Positions 44,332 through 56,540 are shown, numbered from the stretch's first letter. The stretch is DNA of 64,000 nt from Cyclaneusma minus (GCA_037179335.1 JAKZHN010000010.1:565870-629869), one strand, 5' to 3'. Notes: generated by a model not told the origin, from the letters alone. A program made the numbers and translations.

Positions 44332-45411
44332 CTAGCTGGATCCATACTGGTTGGGGTCGTACGGGTTGGGGTCGTAAGGGTTGGGGTCGTACTGGTTGAA
44401 TCCGTGCTGACCATCTTCGTGCAGAAGAGATTCATACTCACCCATGACATTCGTAGCCGGGAATGGAGCAGATGCAGCGGATGAAGCAGTCTGAGCCGGA
44501 GCAGAATCCACTGCGGTCTCTCCATTGACTCCCAGCTGACCGAATCCATCCAGAGCCGGCAAGGGGGCAGAGGCAGCGGATGAGGCAGTCTGGGAGAGAG
44601 CAGGATCCAAAGCCTCAATCTGTTCATCGATTCCAATCTCACCCAAGCCGTTGGCAGCCGAGAACGAAGTAGGGCCAGCGGATGGGGCAGCCTGGGAGAG
44701 AACAGCATCATCTTCGGTCTCGTCGTCGATTTCCATCTCCGACTGATTCTCCAACTCCTGAAGCTCGGAGAGAAAGCCCTGCATTTCTCCTTCGAAGGTC
44801 TCTTTGTTTTGCTTGGCGAGATTGTCATGGTACTCCATTTCTTGTTGCTTCATGCCAATCTTCGCACGGAGGACAGCGCGTCGAGTGGCATTGTCAGTCT
44901 CCAGAGAATCACTCATCTTTCGCTTGCGTGACTCCTGGGGGGTGGCCATGATCTGTCCGGTCTTGGTGGATTGCTTGGGAACTTTGTTGTCTCCGCGACG
45001 GACAACTCGCAGGGCGTCATTGGCAGCCATGGCCATCTTCACGACATCCTGTTCATTCTCCCACATTCCACCTGGGAGTCTCATCTCTTTGACAAGCTGA
45101 CAAACGAAGGCGGCATAGTGATCCTTCGGATTCCATCCGTTGACCTGAGATGCAGATGTGATGGCGGTGTGGTATTTGGCAACCGTCTTGTCAATGCAAT
45201 CCTTCACAAAGGGAATGAAGGTACCCCTTTGCGGCCCAGTTTTCCAATACTCAATGCCCGAGGTCAGAAACTGCTTGTAGAGGCGCTGGACAGGTTCTGA
45301 CTTCAGCCACTCCTTGATCTCGGCTTCGGTCATTCCCAGCAATTCGCTGAGAGTTCCGACAGTGGGCCGCCAAGGAGCCGTGGTGGATGGATCCTTCTTC
45401 GGAGCCATCAT
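44332..45411 (-). CDS. unknown protein with helical N-terminus and acidic repeat tail
   Basis: A single exon of 359 aa starting M-M-A-P-K-K-D-P. I do not recognise it. Residues 1-140 look globular and helical (L-S-E-L-L-G-M-T-E-A-E-I-K-E-W-L and H-Y-A-A-F-V-C-Q-L-V-K-E-M). A basic nuclear-type motif S-R-K-R-K-M follows near 160, then a heptad-like helix (residues 175-225). The tail has three degenerate copies of an Ala/Ser-rich, acidic unit (L-S-Q-x-A-S-S-A to G-x-G-E-I-G) and ends with three P-N-P-Y-D type repeats encoded by 15-bp tandem DNA. The 132-bp duplication lies just downstream and could be a related C-terminal exon, but no splice link was established. Confidence 0.65.
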   Translation of the reverse strand: MMAPKKDPSTTAPWRPTVGTLSELLGMTEAEIKEWLKSEPVQRLYKQFLTSGIEYWKTGPQRGTFIPFVKDCIDKTVAKYHTAITSASQVNGWNPKDHYAAFVCQLVKEMRLPGGMWENEQDVVKMAMAANDALRVVRRGDNKVPKQSTKTGQIMATPQESRKRKMSDSLETDNATRRAVLRAKIGMKQQEMEYHDNLAKQNKETFEGEMQGFLSELQELENQSEMEIDDETEDDAVLSQAAPSAGPTSFSAANGLGEIGIDEQIEALDPALSQTASSAASAPLPALDGFGQLGVNGETAVDSAPAQTASSAASAPFPATNVMGEYESLLHEDGQHGFNQYDPNPYDPNPYDPNQYGSS

Positions 45412-47235
45412 GATGGATGTCTTTTGTGAAAGGTCAGCTTCAATTGCTCACACCAAATAATGCTGACTTCGAGCAAGATATGCAAACTCACCAGTCGAGG
45501 TTCTGCGTTTGCGATCGGTCAGAGGAGTATGCTCGAGCTGAGCTGCTGCGATCTACCTCTGGACGAGGGAGATGGCGGGGAGGATGGTGGTGGAGAGTGG
45601 AGCGGCGCAGAGGAAGGTGTCGGAGAAGAAGGTGGTTTTATTTTGACTGCGCGTTGGCCCCGCTTGTGGGCGGCACAGTTGCGGCGCTAGTAAGCTGAAG
45701 CTATTGCGGCTTTCAGTCCGGATGGCATCGAAGGACGTCGTCATGGGCATGGCGGCGAGGCTGACCACGAGAGACGGAGACTCGACCCCCCTCGGACACC
45801 AGCGTTTAGCTGCTCCGCGGCTCTGCTCCCCCTATTCTTCTTCTCCCTCGTGTCATCCTCTGTCTGTCTCTCCAGTTTGAGCTTCCCCCCTTTTCTTTCT
45901 TCATCGATGTCCTTGGCGGGTTTCCCCCGTTTGCTTTTGTTTTTCTGGGAGACTCTGTACTCGTATTAGCTCCCCCCCTTTTCATATTGTCAAAACCAAG
46001 CAAAAACTCACCCTATTTTCTTGATTTGCTCGGTTGTCCATTTCTCGTTTCCGTCGTCTGGTGACATAAGCTTGTTCCTGGAGGCAAGTGGGTTGTCGTC
46101 TGATTTTTTTTTTAAAAAAAAAAGAAATGAAGGCCGGTTTCGGTGTGAGGCATTAGGAAAAGAGAGCTAGTTCAGGTACAAGGCTTGAGGATGCGGGCGG
46201 CTGCGGTTCTAAGGGAGGTGAAGCTGAAGGTGTGCGCATCGTGTGGTGACTATCAGAAACCAAGCAGGCTCAGAAGAAGACTTCCGGAGGAGGTGGCTGT
46301 GTGGGAGGTGATCAGGGCTCGGACTGCCCGCCCCGTAATGCCTCGCGAGGCCTTGGACGGGATAGATTTGAATTCCGCCAAGCCCTGGGTGTGGTTGTGT
46401 GGGAGATGGCTGTGTGTGTTGAAGATGCTGTGTGGGCGATGAATCTCAAGGCTCGGCTTAGTCCGGACTGCAGTCGGTCCTAAACTGAATGAATTTGGAT
46501 TGCACCGAGGCCTGGACATGGTTGCGTGTGAGATGGTGGCTGGGAGAAGGTTGTGGAGCTTTGTGAGGAAGAAGGTTGCGCGGAAGGTGATAGTGGAAGG
46601 GAAGGAGTTATTTATGGAGAGCTTGGAGAGAGAACAGGCAGCTGATGCATTTGTTTTCGCCAAGCGAGTTCGGACGAGGTTGCGGGGTAAAGGTGAGGAA
46701 GACCTCGGGGTGAGGAAGATGTCAAGGTGCGAAAGACCTCGGCTGTAGAAGTCGTCGGACGGGGCTCAAGGGAGTACAGGCAGTTGTGTTTTGCAACAAG
46801 CCCAAGTTTTGAAATTTTTGTTAACGAACGCCCTGGCGGGGTCTAAAGTCTCCATTTCTCTCTATCGATATAGAACATGCTACCAAAATCGAAGGATCCA
46901 CAAGCTAACTACCAGCAACTTGTATCTGTCAAAACAGAACAGAGAAAACAGACCATGGCCCCTCTCTCAAAATGCCAAGAAAAATGTCCACCCGTAGCTA
47001 ATATACGCCCCGCTTCCCCATTTTTGACGACAACCCCGGAAAAAAAAGCAAGCAAAAATTGGAACAGCCAATTTGAGCAAATCAGAAACCACAGCCATGC
47101 GCTCCAAAAAGGCAGATTTCCGAGTCAGAGCAATGTTGTCCCTAGCACCCACCAGGAACAACCGTCAGCACACCATTGCAACGACACTCACTGCTTCCTT
47201 CGCCACACAGGTACCTGCGTCGATAGGCAGTATTC
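45412..47235. other. 1.8-kb intergenic region; no gene called
   Basis: The right part abuts the 3' end of the mer3 gene, the left part is upstream of the unknown repeat protein. A T10A10 block sits at 46,104-46,123. Open stretches of 136 codons (46,253-46,663, minus) and below were judged chance. CT-rich text occurs at 45,830-45,920. Confidence 0.5.
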
Positions 47236-50200
47236 TCAATCCACAAACTCGACATAGGGGGCAAGGTCGTGATACAGCTCAGAGCCCAGCCCCAACTCTC
47301 TCACCCAGTCAGGCGTCGGCGCTCTCTGCACCCCGTTAACCGCATCTCCTCCAGCTTCAACGCCAGCCGACTCCGCCAATACGTCGCCAGATGATGCCGC
47401 CGCCGCATCCTCTACACGAGCCCGCTTGCGAGGCAATTCAGCGTTGATAGGAGCCTCAGCCGCTCTTTTGTGGCTTTCTTCAGCAGGACTTTGAATTCCA
47501 GAAGCATCAGGCTCCATATCATCGTCGTAGTCGACACAGGCATCTTCGAAACTGTCCGTACACCTAGGGGGAAGGGAAGATTCAGGGGGCGAGTGCTGAT
47601 CAAGCTCCATCATGCCGGCTTCAAGATCTGCTACATCCTCGCCATCACCGAACAACGCCCCGTCGTCGGAAAAGGCTGAGGGCAATTTTGGAGATGGTGG
47701 GGAAAAGACTTCGTCAGGGCCGAAACGAACGTTAGAGGTAGATCGAGAAGGCTCGGGAACGGGTGCGAAGGGATCATCGGCTTCGAGCTCAATGGGAGAG
47801 ACGTGAGTCCGGGGTTCTTTCGTGCCATCGTTGTCGTTACGCAGGAAAGAAGGTAGTTCTGCGTGGCCAGTATCGGTAGACAGCTTTGTCTGAAGCCTGA
47901 ATTTTGGAATCTCAACTTCACGGGTCTTCGTGCTTGCATATAGCTTATGCATATTGCGATATAACGTTGGTGCCACATCCTGATACTCCACCGGATCCAG
48001 TACATCTGCAAGATCCACGATCTCAACTTCCTGGCTGTCTGCGCTGATTGTACCGGAGAGCTTATACTTTGGGTTTGCAGGCGGTACCTGAGAGCTAATC
48101 AGCATGGTTGATATGGTATGAAAAAAAAAGCTGGGACTTACACTTGAAGTCAACGTCTTGCTTGTGTTTCTTGGTCGGCCAACACCCTAAAATACGTCAG
48201 CTTCCAGACAACGGCGACTCTGTCGCAAGGTACGAACCTTTTTAGCCAGTACCGCCTTCTTATCCGTCCCCTCTTTACCTTTGTCCAGCGTTGAGTCGTC
48301 GCCGAGCTCCAGAGCACCCATCGTTGCGGAAGGCTTGGCAGTCCCGACTTCATCTGTTTTCTGATGGTAGGGTCAGCAGATGGATGGGTTGGCCTATTTC
48401 ATCCCAACAAACATACCTTTTTTGGCTTTAGCTTTCTAGGCTTGTCTAGGCCTTCATGACAGCACTTGTGCTTGCATGTCCTCCCTCCCGCCACATTTTG
48501 GCCATCTCGACATTTATGGTTACACATCCATCTTCCATTCTTCATCTGCATAGGTGGTAGCATCTCCTGTTCCGCGTCATCGTCGGCCTCGGCCTTCTTC
48601 TGTGGAACTTTGGCTAGTGTCTGCGGCAACTTGTCAATATCCGCAAACTCGTCAGAGAATTCATCCTTCAGGTGATGCTGTTGTTCTCGTTCGGCGTGAC
48701 GAGTAGCCTTCTCAGCCTCTTGTACGGCAAGAAGAAGATCCGCATCTTCCAAGTCATCGTCGTCAAAGTCGTCAAAGCCGGATGGTTTAGGCGTTGACTT
48801 TCTGGGCTGTGCGTTGGCCTGTAGAGCGTCTTTTGGCTTTGGCCGAGGGAATGCCGAAGCTGGCAGGTCTGGCTGCAGAGACACACTCTTAACGGTTCCA
48901 ATCATATCATCACAGGCAATGCGACAGGTCAGCTCATCTTCAGGACCCGTAAGCTCTGCCCGAAAGCAGTGCTCGTAGCCCTTCTCGAGCCTCCTGATAC
49001 TACCTCTCCAAAAGTCCACAAGTGTGCCGTTCGAGTTTTCGGCGAGGACAGTTACCGTGACAGATCTACCATTCCAGTATGGGATGCTCGCATTGGCAAA
49101 TCCCAAGCGTGCTTTGACTTTGACAGCCACAGGCTCTCCTGCTGTCGAGACCTTGCCTGTAATTTCTGCAGACAAGGTCAGGCGCGGAAACTTGCAGACT
49201 GCGTCTGCCATCTTCTTGCCAAAGGGGGGGTTCCTGCTCAGGATTCTCTCGATATCCCCCCCTCCAAGACTTGCAAATTCCTCCATGTTCTTGATATTGT
49301 TCTCAAGCAGTCTTTGCATCGCTGCAGGACCAATGTTTGGTACTTGGCACAATTGGAGAGGCATGCCCTCCCAGTATCCAGCTGATAGGCTGCGTGCGAG
49401 TGTGAGCGCGTTCCAGGTTGAGACCGCGTCAACATCAAAGGCCTTGCAGTCGGCAACACATCTGACAAGTCTCTGAATGCGATCAAAGATCATTGACTTG
49501 TCGGCCAGATACTGACGACGAGGGTACTCCTTTGAGCTTGGAATCTCTGCACCACCTAGCTGAAGCTGAACGACGAGAAATATCTTGTGTGCGGTAGTGC
49601 TCACATTCTCCTTGATAGGAAACTTTGCAAAGGGGCCATTATTGAAGTTTCGGAGGAATGATCTCTCACTTGGTTTCATGCGAAGGTCCTTGAACTCTGC
49701 AGCCTGGCAAATGACTTGCAGGATCTGCGACATGCTTGCTTTCTCGGGTATGCCAAGGAGAAGAGCCATAGTCTCATACTGCACCATGTATCTGGACATG
49801 GCTTCGCCGTAATCCGTGCAACGGAATCGTGGTTCCCCAGCTATCAACTGGGAATCCAGTAGAAGCTTGATATCACGCTCACAGACACGCTCAAGTAGTT
49901 CATCAGCACCTTGACCGTGACGAATGCCGCCGATTTGGTAATGCATGGGATTCTGGCGAAGCCGTACACTGAGAAACGTCCCATTCAACCACTTTTTGGC
50001 CGAATTAAGATCGTTCACAGTATTGAGACTGATCTCAGAGTTGAGATGTTCGATGAGGTTCAGATGTAGCGTGCTTTCCAGGATTTCTTGCCCCGAAACC
50101 ATCTTTTTGTATCTGTTTAACTTGTCTTTGTGCGTCAGAATGATAGCCACTGCAGTGTCATCGAACTGGGGTCTGCCAGCTCGTCCCAGCATCTGCATAA

Positions 50201-52106
50201 TCTCCAGGTCCGAGTACTCTCCAGGCTTGCCATCTTGAAATCCAACAGTATTTTTGACGATGACAAGGTGACAGGGCAAATTGACTCCCACAGCAAGAGT
50301 CGAGGTACAGCATATCACGTGAATTTCTCTCTTGAGAAAGCCTTGCTCCACGACATGACGATCTTGGACGTCGAGACCAGCATGATGGAAAGCAACACCG
50401 GAGTGTAGGAGCTGGTTCAGGTCAGGATGTCCAGCGACTGATCTGTTCTTGGGAGCTGGCCATGGTTTGTCCTGGAGATTAAGAGTCGTCCACCATTCCG
50501 CAAGCATGCTGGCTGTTGCCTCGCAACTTTTCCTTGTTTGACAAAAAATCATCATAGGTTTCTTGTGAGTATGCTTCGAGATCAAGTCTGGTAACTTCTT
50601 GTCCAGGAACTTGTCAAACATGAAATCATTTCCCGTGCTCTCAAAGCCATAAACGTGCCTCTGGAGCTTGACGGGCCTAAACTCTTCCCCGAAAGTCTCC
50701 CGTAAGGCGGGGAGATGCGTGCTGGTTGGATTCCTTCCCAGCCACACCGCAATGTCCTGGGAGTTTGGGACTGTGGCACTGAGAGCGACGAAGCGAACAG
50801 CCGCACCGATCGACTTCATCCGGGATACAACAGCCTCCAATGTGGCACCACGGATATCTTTGAGAATATGGATCTCATCGATTAGCACCAATTTCACCAT
50901 CTGCAATAGCTTCAGGTGGTCCTTCCACTTTCTAGTGATGCTGTCCCATTTTTCAGGAGTTGTGACAATGATTGTGGCGTTGCTGACTTTTCGCATCTCT
51001 GCCTGACTAGTATCCCCGGTCAACTCAGCGCATGTGAGATTGAGAATGCTGAATTTTCTTCCCCAGTCACGCACACGTTCGGAGCACAATGATTTTGTCG
51101 GAGCTTGGTAGACGATTTTGAACTGGTCCGTGGGATTGTCTTCTACCAACTTGCATATAGCAAGTTCTAGGAGACAGGTCTTACCGCTACCAGTGGGCGC
51201 GCTCACCACAACGTTGTCATTTGTGCCGTGTATCGGCTCGAAGCATTTGGATTGCACAGCATTGAAGAGCTCATACGGAAAGACCTGGCGGAAGCGGTCC
51301 CCGAGAACGCGGGGAGACACGAGCTGTATGCCATTCGCGATAGGCGGAGCATGAGACAAGTTCAATATGGGAGGTGTCACATCTCTAGCCCGGTAAGTCT
51401 GGTGGACAGGTGTTTTCGGTTCCTCTGATGGCGCAGTTGGGGGTTGGTAAGGATGATGACGATGAACCTGCTGCGATAGAGGTACTAGCCGACTCATGTT
51501 GCGGCGGGAGTGGATTTGGGCCGAGGGACTGGATGGGAGAGGAGGCGAAGAGTTCCTTGGAAGACCTGACTGCCTCTCTGATATATAAGAAGGCCGAGCT
51601 GGGGTCATTAGTATGTGTCATATAAAGCTTTTCAGAAATCAGAACCGCTGCTTACTTGATGGAGGCGATGGTTGCTGCCGTCGGGGCTGGTTCATGCCCA
51701 TCTGTCTATCAACCACGGGTGCTCTGGGTGCATAAGCTGAGTCGGCAGCGGTTTCCCATCTTGAACGCTCCGGTGCATTTATCGCCGTGAACCTGCGCTC
51801 TGGCTGTGGATGCTGACGAGACATGAAGGGATCCGGTGCTATGCTATCCGCTGGTGGGTGGCCATACAGAGGACGGGGCAGTGGTAAAGACAGTCGATGT
51901 CGACCCTCTGCAACACTAGACATACCGAAATGATCTAGGTGGCCGTCGTTCAAGTTGTGTGTCACACGAGGTTGATAGGCAAACTGAGCCTCCAGACGAG
52001 ATCTATGGTGTGGTTGCTGGTCAGGCAGCTGCCCGAAGAACCTACCGGCTGCACCATCTCCATCATCGGGGACACCCCTGAGTCTTAGATCAACGTTCCG
52101 ATCCAT
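47236..52106 (-). CDS. mer3: Mer3/Hfm1 meiotic DNA helicase
   Basis: Ski2-like superfamily 2 helicase that stabilises recombination intermediates for crossovers in meiosis. Exons (minus): 52106-51656, 51598-48417, 48360-48238, 48186-48142 and 48087-47236, giving 1550 aa with all phases consistent. The N-terminal 240 residues are disordered. The helicase core has A-P-T-G-S-G-K-T (284-291), D-E-I-H (391-394), S-A-T and Q-M-L-G-R-A-G-R-P-Q-F-D. A winged helix and Sec63-type domain follow (P-N-I-G-P-A-A-M-Q-R-L-L is its helix-hairpin part). Then come an acidic region, a Cys/His cluster (C-N-H-K-C to C-K-H-K-C-C-H, near residue 1190) and an acidic tail ending D-W-V-R-E-L and Y-V-E-F-V-D. Intron donors are GTAAGC, GTATGT, GTTCGT and GTAAGT. 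Its presence implies meiotic competence in the lineage, in line with RIP. Confidence 0.92.
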
Positions 52107-53087
52107 CGTGCAACGACTTTGGACGGGCCGCGTAAGCTCAGAGGGGGCTGAAGGCAGCAGAGAGCATTCCTGAGACTGGATTCGATGACCTTGAAGTGCA
52201 ATTGAGCGTGCGAGTAAGGATAGAAAGAGGGGAGGTGGTCGTCAGTGTTCCATGTAGCTTGTGGGCTTCGACTCGAAGAGAATGTTGGGGGTCGAGAGGA
52301 TCTGGCAATTCTGAGAGGAAGATGAGAGGAAGACGGAGAAAAATGAAAACGGCAGCCTGTCGCCGTCCACAAATTGAGAAGGAGCAACGAGAGTTAGCGT
52401 GACGCTAGCAGCATCACGTGTCGGCAGAACAACCTTTCGTCACAGCTCCAACGACCTGCGCCGAAGAGTGGCTGACAATAGAGAGAAAAAGAAAAGAATT
52501 CGTGCTTCTGCCATGTTACAGAGCCCTGGGTCATCAATGTTTTCCGTTGGCTGGTGAAATACCCGGAGAAGTGAGCTTCGTGGTGACCTCTCCTGTGCAA
52601 GAGGCAGCGACGCAGCGGGCACGCAGACAAGCCCATCGGACAAAGGAAAGCTATCGAATTTTGCATAAAAAGCCGTGAGAGGCCTCCAATGCAGTACGAC
52701 AAGTAAAATTATACCTGCGCATCTGGACGTCACGTGATTGGGAAGAGCCTTTCCCTCGTATATCGTAGTGCGCGATGTCTTGGGAGCACAAACTCACATT
52801 ATCTATCGACCGTGGGCCACCGTTCTCATGATATGCCCAAGTATGGTACCAGACCTTCCACATCAATGCTTCAACGCTTGACCATGGTGTAGAAGTTTCA
52901 CGATCCTCGTCCGTTAGAAATTGCTGGAGCCGCCGAGTAGTAACGCATTCGGACCCCAGATGCTGGAGGATATGTTGACTTCGTCTCTCACCACCACTCT
53001 GTCTTCTTCCGAACTTAAATTCTCGCTCATCTAGTGGTATATGCGCAAGCAGCGAGAGCCAGCCTCTTTTCTTCCGTTTTTCTTCCT
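52107..53087. other. intergenic region upstream of mer3; no gene called
   Basis: About 980 bases. A minus-strand open stretch of 146 codons (52,651-53,091) starts with GTG, overlaps the transporter stop and has its only ATG far inside; it was not called. The mer3 promoter is expected at 52,107-52,400. Confidence 0.5.
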
Positions 53088-54731
53088 TCACTCGTCCCTC
53101 ACTTTTTCTCTCCTGGTCCTGGATTTACCCCTCAAGTGCTGTCTCTGGCCCAACGGCGAGTTCGGTCTCGAAGTCGAAAGCCCAGCACTCTTCAGCGCAT
53201 CAACAGGAGCTAAGCTCATCCTCGACCGATCCTCCTCATACCTCGGAGTCCCAACGACTGTCGTTTTCTCATAGCTAGCGATGTTGATCGGCGGTGGCCG
53301 GATCCGCTTAGGCTTATTGCTGCTGTACAAGTATGTGGCAAAGATTACCATAGCAGTGCCCACAAGAAACTGACAAAAGGTTTTCAGATCAGATTTTTGT
53401 GTGCTTGCGGCAGAGATATAAATGTTGGACTTACGTTTGGAGTTACGCGGAAATCGAAAACGACAACCGAGAACAGGAAACTGATGATGATGCTTATGCT
53501 AGTCGCAAAGTTCTTAGCAATGTTATCAGCATAATTAATGCAGAGAGCCACAAAGACGCCGCCCAATGCTTGCATATAGATCGTCGCCCATACAACGCCA
53601 CTGTAGCCGGTGAAAAAGCCGTTCTTGATCACGCCATCCCCCTCTTGAAATAGTACGCCGATGAATCCCGCTGGAAATAATGAGTAGAACGACAGCTGCA
53701 CATTCCGTACCCAGACGGATGCTGGCGCTGGCGAGTCTTTGAGAACCTTTTCAAAATAGACACCGGACAGACCGGACGTAGCCGCTGCGGTCAGAACGGC
53801 AAGTAATCCGGCTGAATAGTTCATGACCGGCTTCTTGAGCCCAAGGTCTTCTTCGATCCCTTCGTAGGTGGCTGATCGTTTTTGAAGGCCCTCAGAGATT
53901 TCAGCAAACCCCCGTTTCGTGAGTTCGCGCGCCACTTCGACAGTACTACCCCCTATTGTGCCTAGTTCGTGAAACGACCGAGGAAAGTGGAATCGCGAAT
54001 CCGGACCTCGCAAGGGGTCGAAAACAGCGTTTTCGGTGGAGGGTGTTTGCGCCAAAGTGACACCCAGTGTCAGGAGGACGAGCGCGATCCATTTTTTGGA
54101 TGTCAGGGACTTTCGAAGAAGCAAGACGCTGAACAGCGCGGTTGTAAGAATCTGAACAGAGCGAGTCAACAAGATGTCCGAAGCTCAGAGAGTACTTGTG
54201 GCCTCCGAAATGCATACCTTGAGCTGGTACAGGACCTGGAAATGCACGGCATCCAGGTTGCTGACTGCCACGTACTGCAGGGAATTTTGCAGCGTGTATA
54301 GTGCAGCGGGGATAGCCAATTTCCATCCATCCGTCGAGAACACCGAGTTGTACAGCTGTTGGAATATTGCGGTAGCTGGCGCAGATGCAGGCAGCGCTCG
54401 AGAGATGTCGTAGAGGCAAATTGTAGAGTTGAAGGTGAGTTTCAAGACCTCGTTCAAGAGGACTGCGGTTGAAGCGTAATACCTCTGGCCGCCCGGGGTG
54501 GGCATTATGCGCGAATAATGCATGATCTGGTGTCTGTCAATTATCCCATCGTGGCGCTGATCTTGCGACTTTAGGCTCGGGAGGACGAACCAATATCAGG
54601 GCGGAATTTTGAAAAGTGAGCTACTTAGATATTAGCAGACAGGCCGTGATGTATTGGGGAGGGTGTGATACTGTTAATAGAGACACATGCTTCATGGGGA
54701 CGCCCAGCCAGGTGGGCGCATGTTGTGCCAT
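53088..54731 (-). CDS. UDP-galactose / UDP-N-acetylglucosamine transporter (SLC35A type)
   Basis: Golgi membrane antiporter moving UDP-sugars into the lumen for glycosylation. Exons (minus): 54731-54672, 54620-54591 (30 nt), 54526-54218, 54151-53435 and 53369-53088, giving 465 aa. The start M-A-Q-H-A-P-T-W-L-G-V-P-M-K-H-V-S-L-L-T is joined to L-T-F-Q-N-S-A-L-I-L (the 30-nt exon) and I-M-H-Y-S-R-I-M-P, a string characteristic of this family. Later blocks are A-V-L-L-N-E-V-L-K-L, Q-N-S-L-Q-Y-V-A-V-S-N-L-D-A, F-Q-V-L-Y-Q-L-K-I-L-T-T-A-L-F-S-V and S-G-V-Y-F-E-K-V-L-K, with about ten membrane segments. A 90-residue charged loop (about 190-260) and a basic cytosolic tail are present. UDP-Gal versus UDP-GlcNAc preference cannot be decided. 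Confidence 0.92.
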
Positions 54732-55526
54732 GGCGGGACGATATTCAGCAGAGACTTGTCTTCTTCACAATGCCATGTTGTTATGTTGTCGCGGCTCCTT
54801 GAATTGGAAGTGGGCAGCAACATTGAACATAGGAGTCGTGGTTGAAGCACATGTCGCGACAGAGCATATCATAGCGCAGCCGAAGATGGCCCGAAAGGGG
54901 TTTACCTCCATCTTTATCATCAATGTCAATACAGCTTGAGAGAGCCCTTCAGTCAGCCATTCCGCATTTGGCCTGGATTTCGGAATATTGCACAGAAAGC
55001 TCCCCATATCTTTGATCTTCACTTAAGGCTCATTTAAACTTGACTCGATTTCCGCGTCCGCACATCTTGAAGTCACTTCCCTCTGAAATCGAGATCCAAT
55101 CCTGGTGCACCGGGAACGAGTGACCTTGGGATCTGGCATCCCAGCGAAGAGCGAGAACCCGCACCTGCAATACTCTTGCGGTTCAAAATGGGCTGAAGTA
55201 ATAAAAGCTCTGACCACACCGTTATAAATCCGAGTAAGTGCCATATCTGGCCAATAGCAAATCTCCATTTTTGCGGCTTGATTAATTGTTATCAAGCCAC
55301 TATGCCACCGCCATACGCACTGGTATTCCAAGATCTGTGAGTTTTAATGGGTCCCGGCGCGAGCCGCCGCTGCGCCGGCAATAATTCTCAAAAAGGAAAT
55401 CTCATTTTTTTGAACCGCACGAGTAAGAATCCGGTAAACAAAAAAGTGATATTCCATCCGTGCTGATCTCCGTGTCTCTGCATTTCTGTACCGTGTTTTT
55501 GAATTCTCTCTCGATCAATTCAGCAG
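54732..55526. other. intergenic region between transporter start and tRNA-Cys; no gene seen
   Basis: About 800 bases, including the transporter promoter. Open stretches of 85-107 codons lack recognisable content. No other RNA gene found. Confidence 0.5.
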
Positions 55527-55598
55527 GCTCCTCTAGCTCAGTGGTAGAGCGTGGGATTGCAGATCCTAAGGTCACTCGTTCGACCCGGGTGGGGAGCT
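55527..55598 (+). tRNA. tRNA-Cys (anticodon GCA)
   Basis: A 72-nt cloverleaf folds by hand. Acceptor gctcctc pairs with ggggagc (one G-T), the D arm is gctc/gagc, and the anticodon stem tggga/tccta carries the loop ttgcaga with anticodon GCA at 55,559-55,561. The T arm is actcg/cgggt with loop ttcgacc, and the discriminator base is T. It has no intron and the internal A and B boxes are intact (tagctcagtgg and gttcgaccc). It is a stand-alone polymerase III gene. Confidence 0.95.
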
Positions 55599-55602
55599 TC
55601 AC

Positions 55603-55606
55603 TTTT
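55603..55606 (+). terminator. polymerase III T4 terminator
   Basis: A TTTT run four bases after the discriminator base of tRNA-Cys, with a further T5 about 10 bases on. Standard position for polymerase III termination. Confidence 0.7.
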
Positions 55607-55884
55607 GCATTTGTTTTTGCTACCATTAGGTAACAGAGCAACTTCCTCCAACCCTTCTCGTGCTTTCAATTCAGTTCTCCTTTCGATTGCGAGACAGGTA
55701 TCACCGCGTAACAGCAAGCCACCTATAAATATATATTGGTTTAAATTGCTGGAGTTGCGGCGCCTGATCGGTCAAGTTTTCGAACTCAAGTTACCTAAGA
55801 GGCTGAGTTCGGGGTTGGCAAGTTTCTCGTACACTGAATGAAACAGTCAACAACAGATTCGTCTGCGGCCTGCTACAAATATTC

Positions 55885-55980
55885 CGAATGACTGGAAATA
55901 CTCTACGCAATGGAAAATATCCTGAGTAATCAGGAGAATTGCGAGTAATTCGGAGTATCTTAAGTGACTGGAAACATTTA
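55885..55980. repeat. second copy of the 19-bp minisatellite, about 5 units
   Basis: Units start at 55,885, 55,904, 55,924, 55,943 and 55,962 (spacing 19 with one slip of 1). They read like gagtaattcggagtatctt and aagtgactggaaacattta, clearly related to the array at 27,130-27,357 (caagtaattcagaatattc). Confidence 0.75.
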
Positions 55981-56269
55981 ATTGCCGTGAAGCTGGGTCT
56001 AGACGAGCTGCTAGAAATACCGGGCTTTGGGGGCGAGCAGTAGCCTAGTACAGTTGGGCATAGGCCCAGAGCGGGAAAGTGTAAAATAAGAAAAGGTCTG
56101 AAGGTCTGAAGATCTGATGTTGATGAGATAGAATATGGGGCGTTAGAGATGGATGGTGGAAGAGAAGAGTAGTAGAGATGATTGTTGAAGATACCTAGCT
56201 GGTAAAGAGGGGTGTAAAGAGGGGTAGCAGAGATGAATTCCAGAGAGGGGTAGTAGAAACGTGAAGCTG

Positions 56270-56540
56270 CGCTTGGACTTGAAGTTGTTAAGTTGAAGTT
56301 GAGCTTGAACTTGAATTTGAAGCTACGCTTTGACTCGAAGTTGAAGCTGCCAGGCTTAAAGTTGCCGATTCGAAGTTGACACGTCGAAATTGCGCTTAAA
56401 ACTTGGAGTTGCGCTTGAAGTTGCGCTCGAGCTTGAAGTTGAAGCTGCGCTTGAAGTTGAAGTTGAAGCTGCCAAAATGAAGTTGTTTAGTTGAAGTTGC
56501 GCTTGAAGTTGCGCTTGAAGTTGCGCTTGAAGGTGCCTAA
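56270..56540. repeat. GAAGTTG / GCGCTT degenerate repeat
   Basis: Many copies of 6- and 12-bp units such as gaagttgcgctt and gaagttgaagct alternate over about 270 bases. The best stretch is 56,490-56,535 with near-perfect 12-bp units. On the minus strand it reads Q-A-Q-L-Q-A-Q-L and Ser/Ala runs inside a 101-codon open stretch that I regard as non-genic. Confidence 0.8.

Noticed and set aside
46253..46663. 136-codon minus-strand open stretch
   Set aside because: No conserved-looking blocks and no plausible promoter or partner exon.
52651..53091. 146-codon minus-strand open stretch with protein-like composition
   Set aside because: Starts with GTG, overlaps the transporter stop codon, and its only ATG leaves a short piece. 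Probably 3' untranslated sequence.
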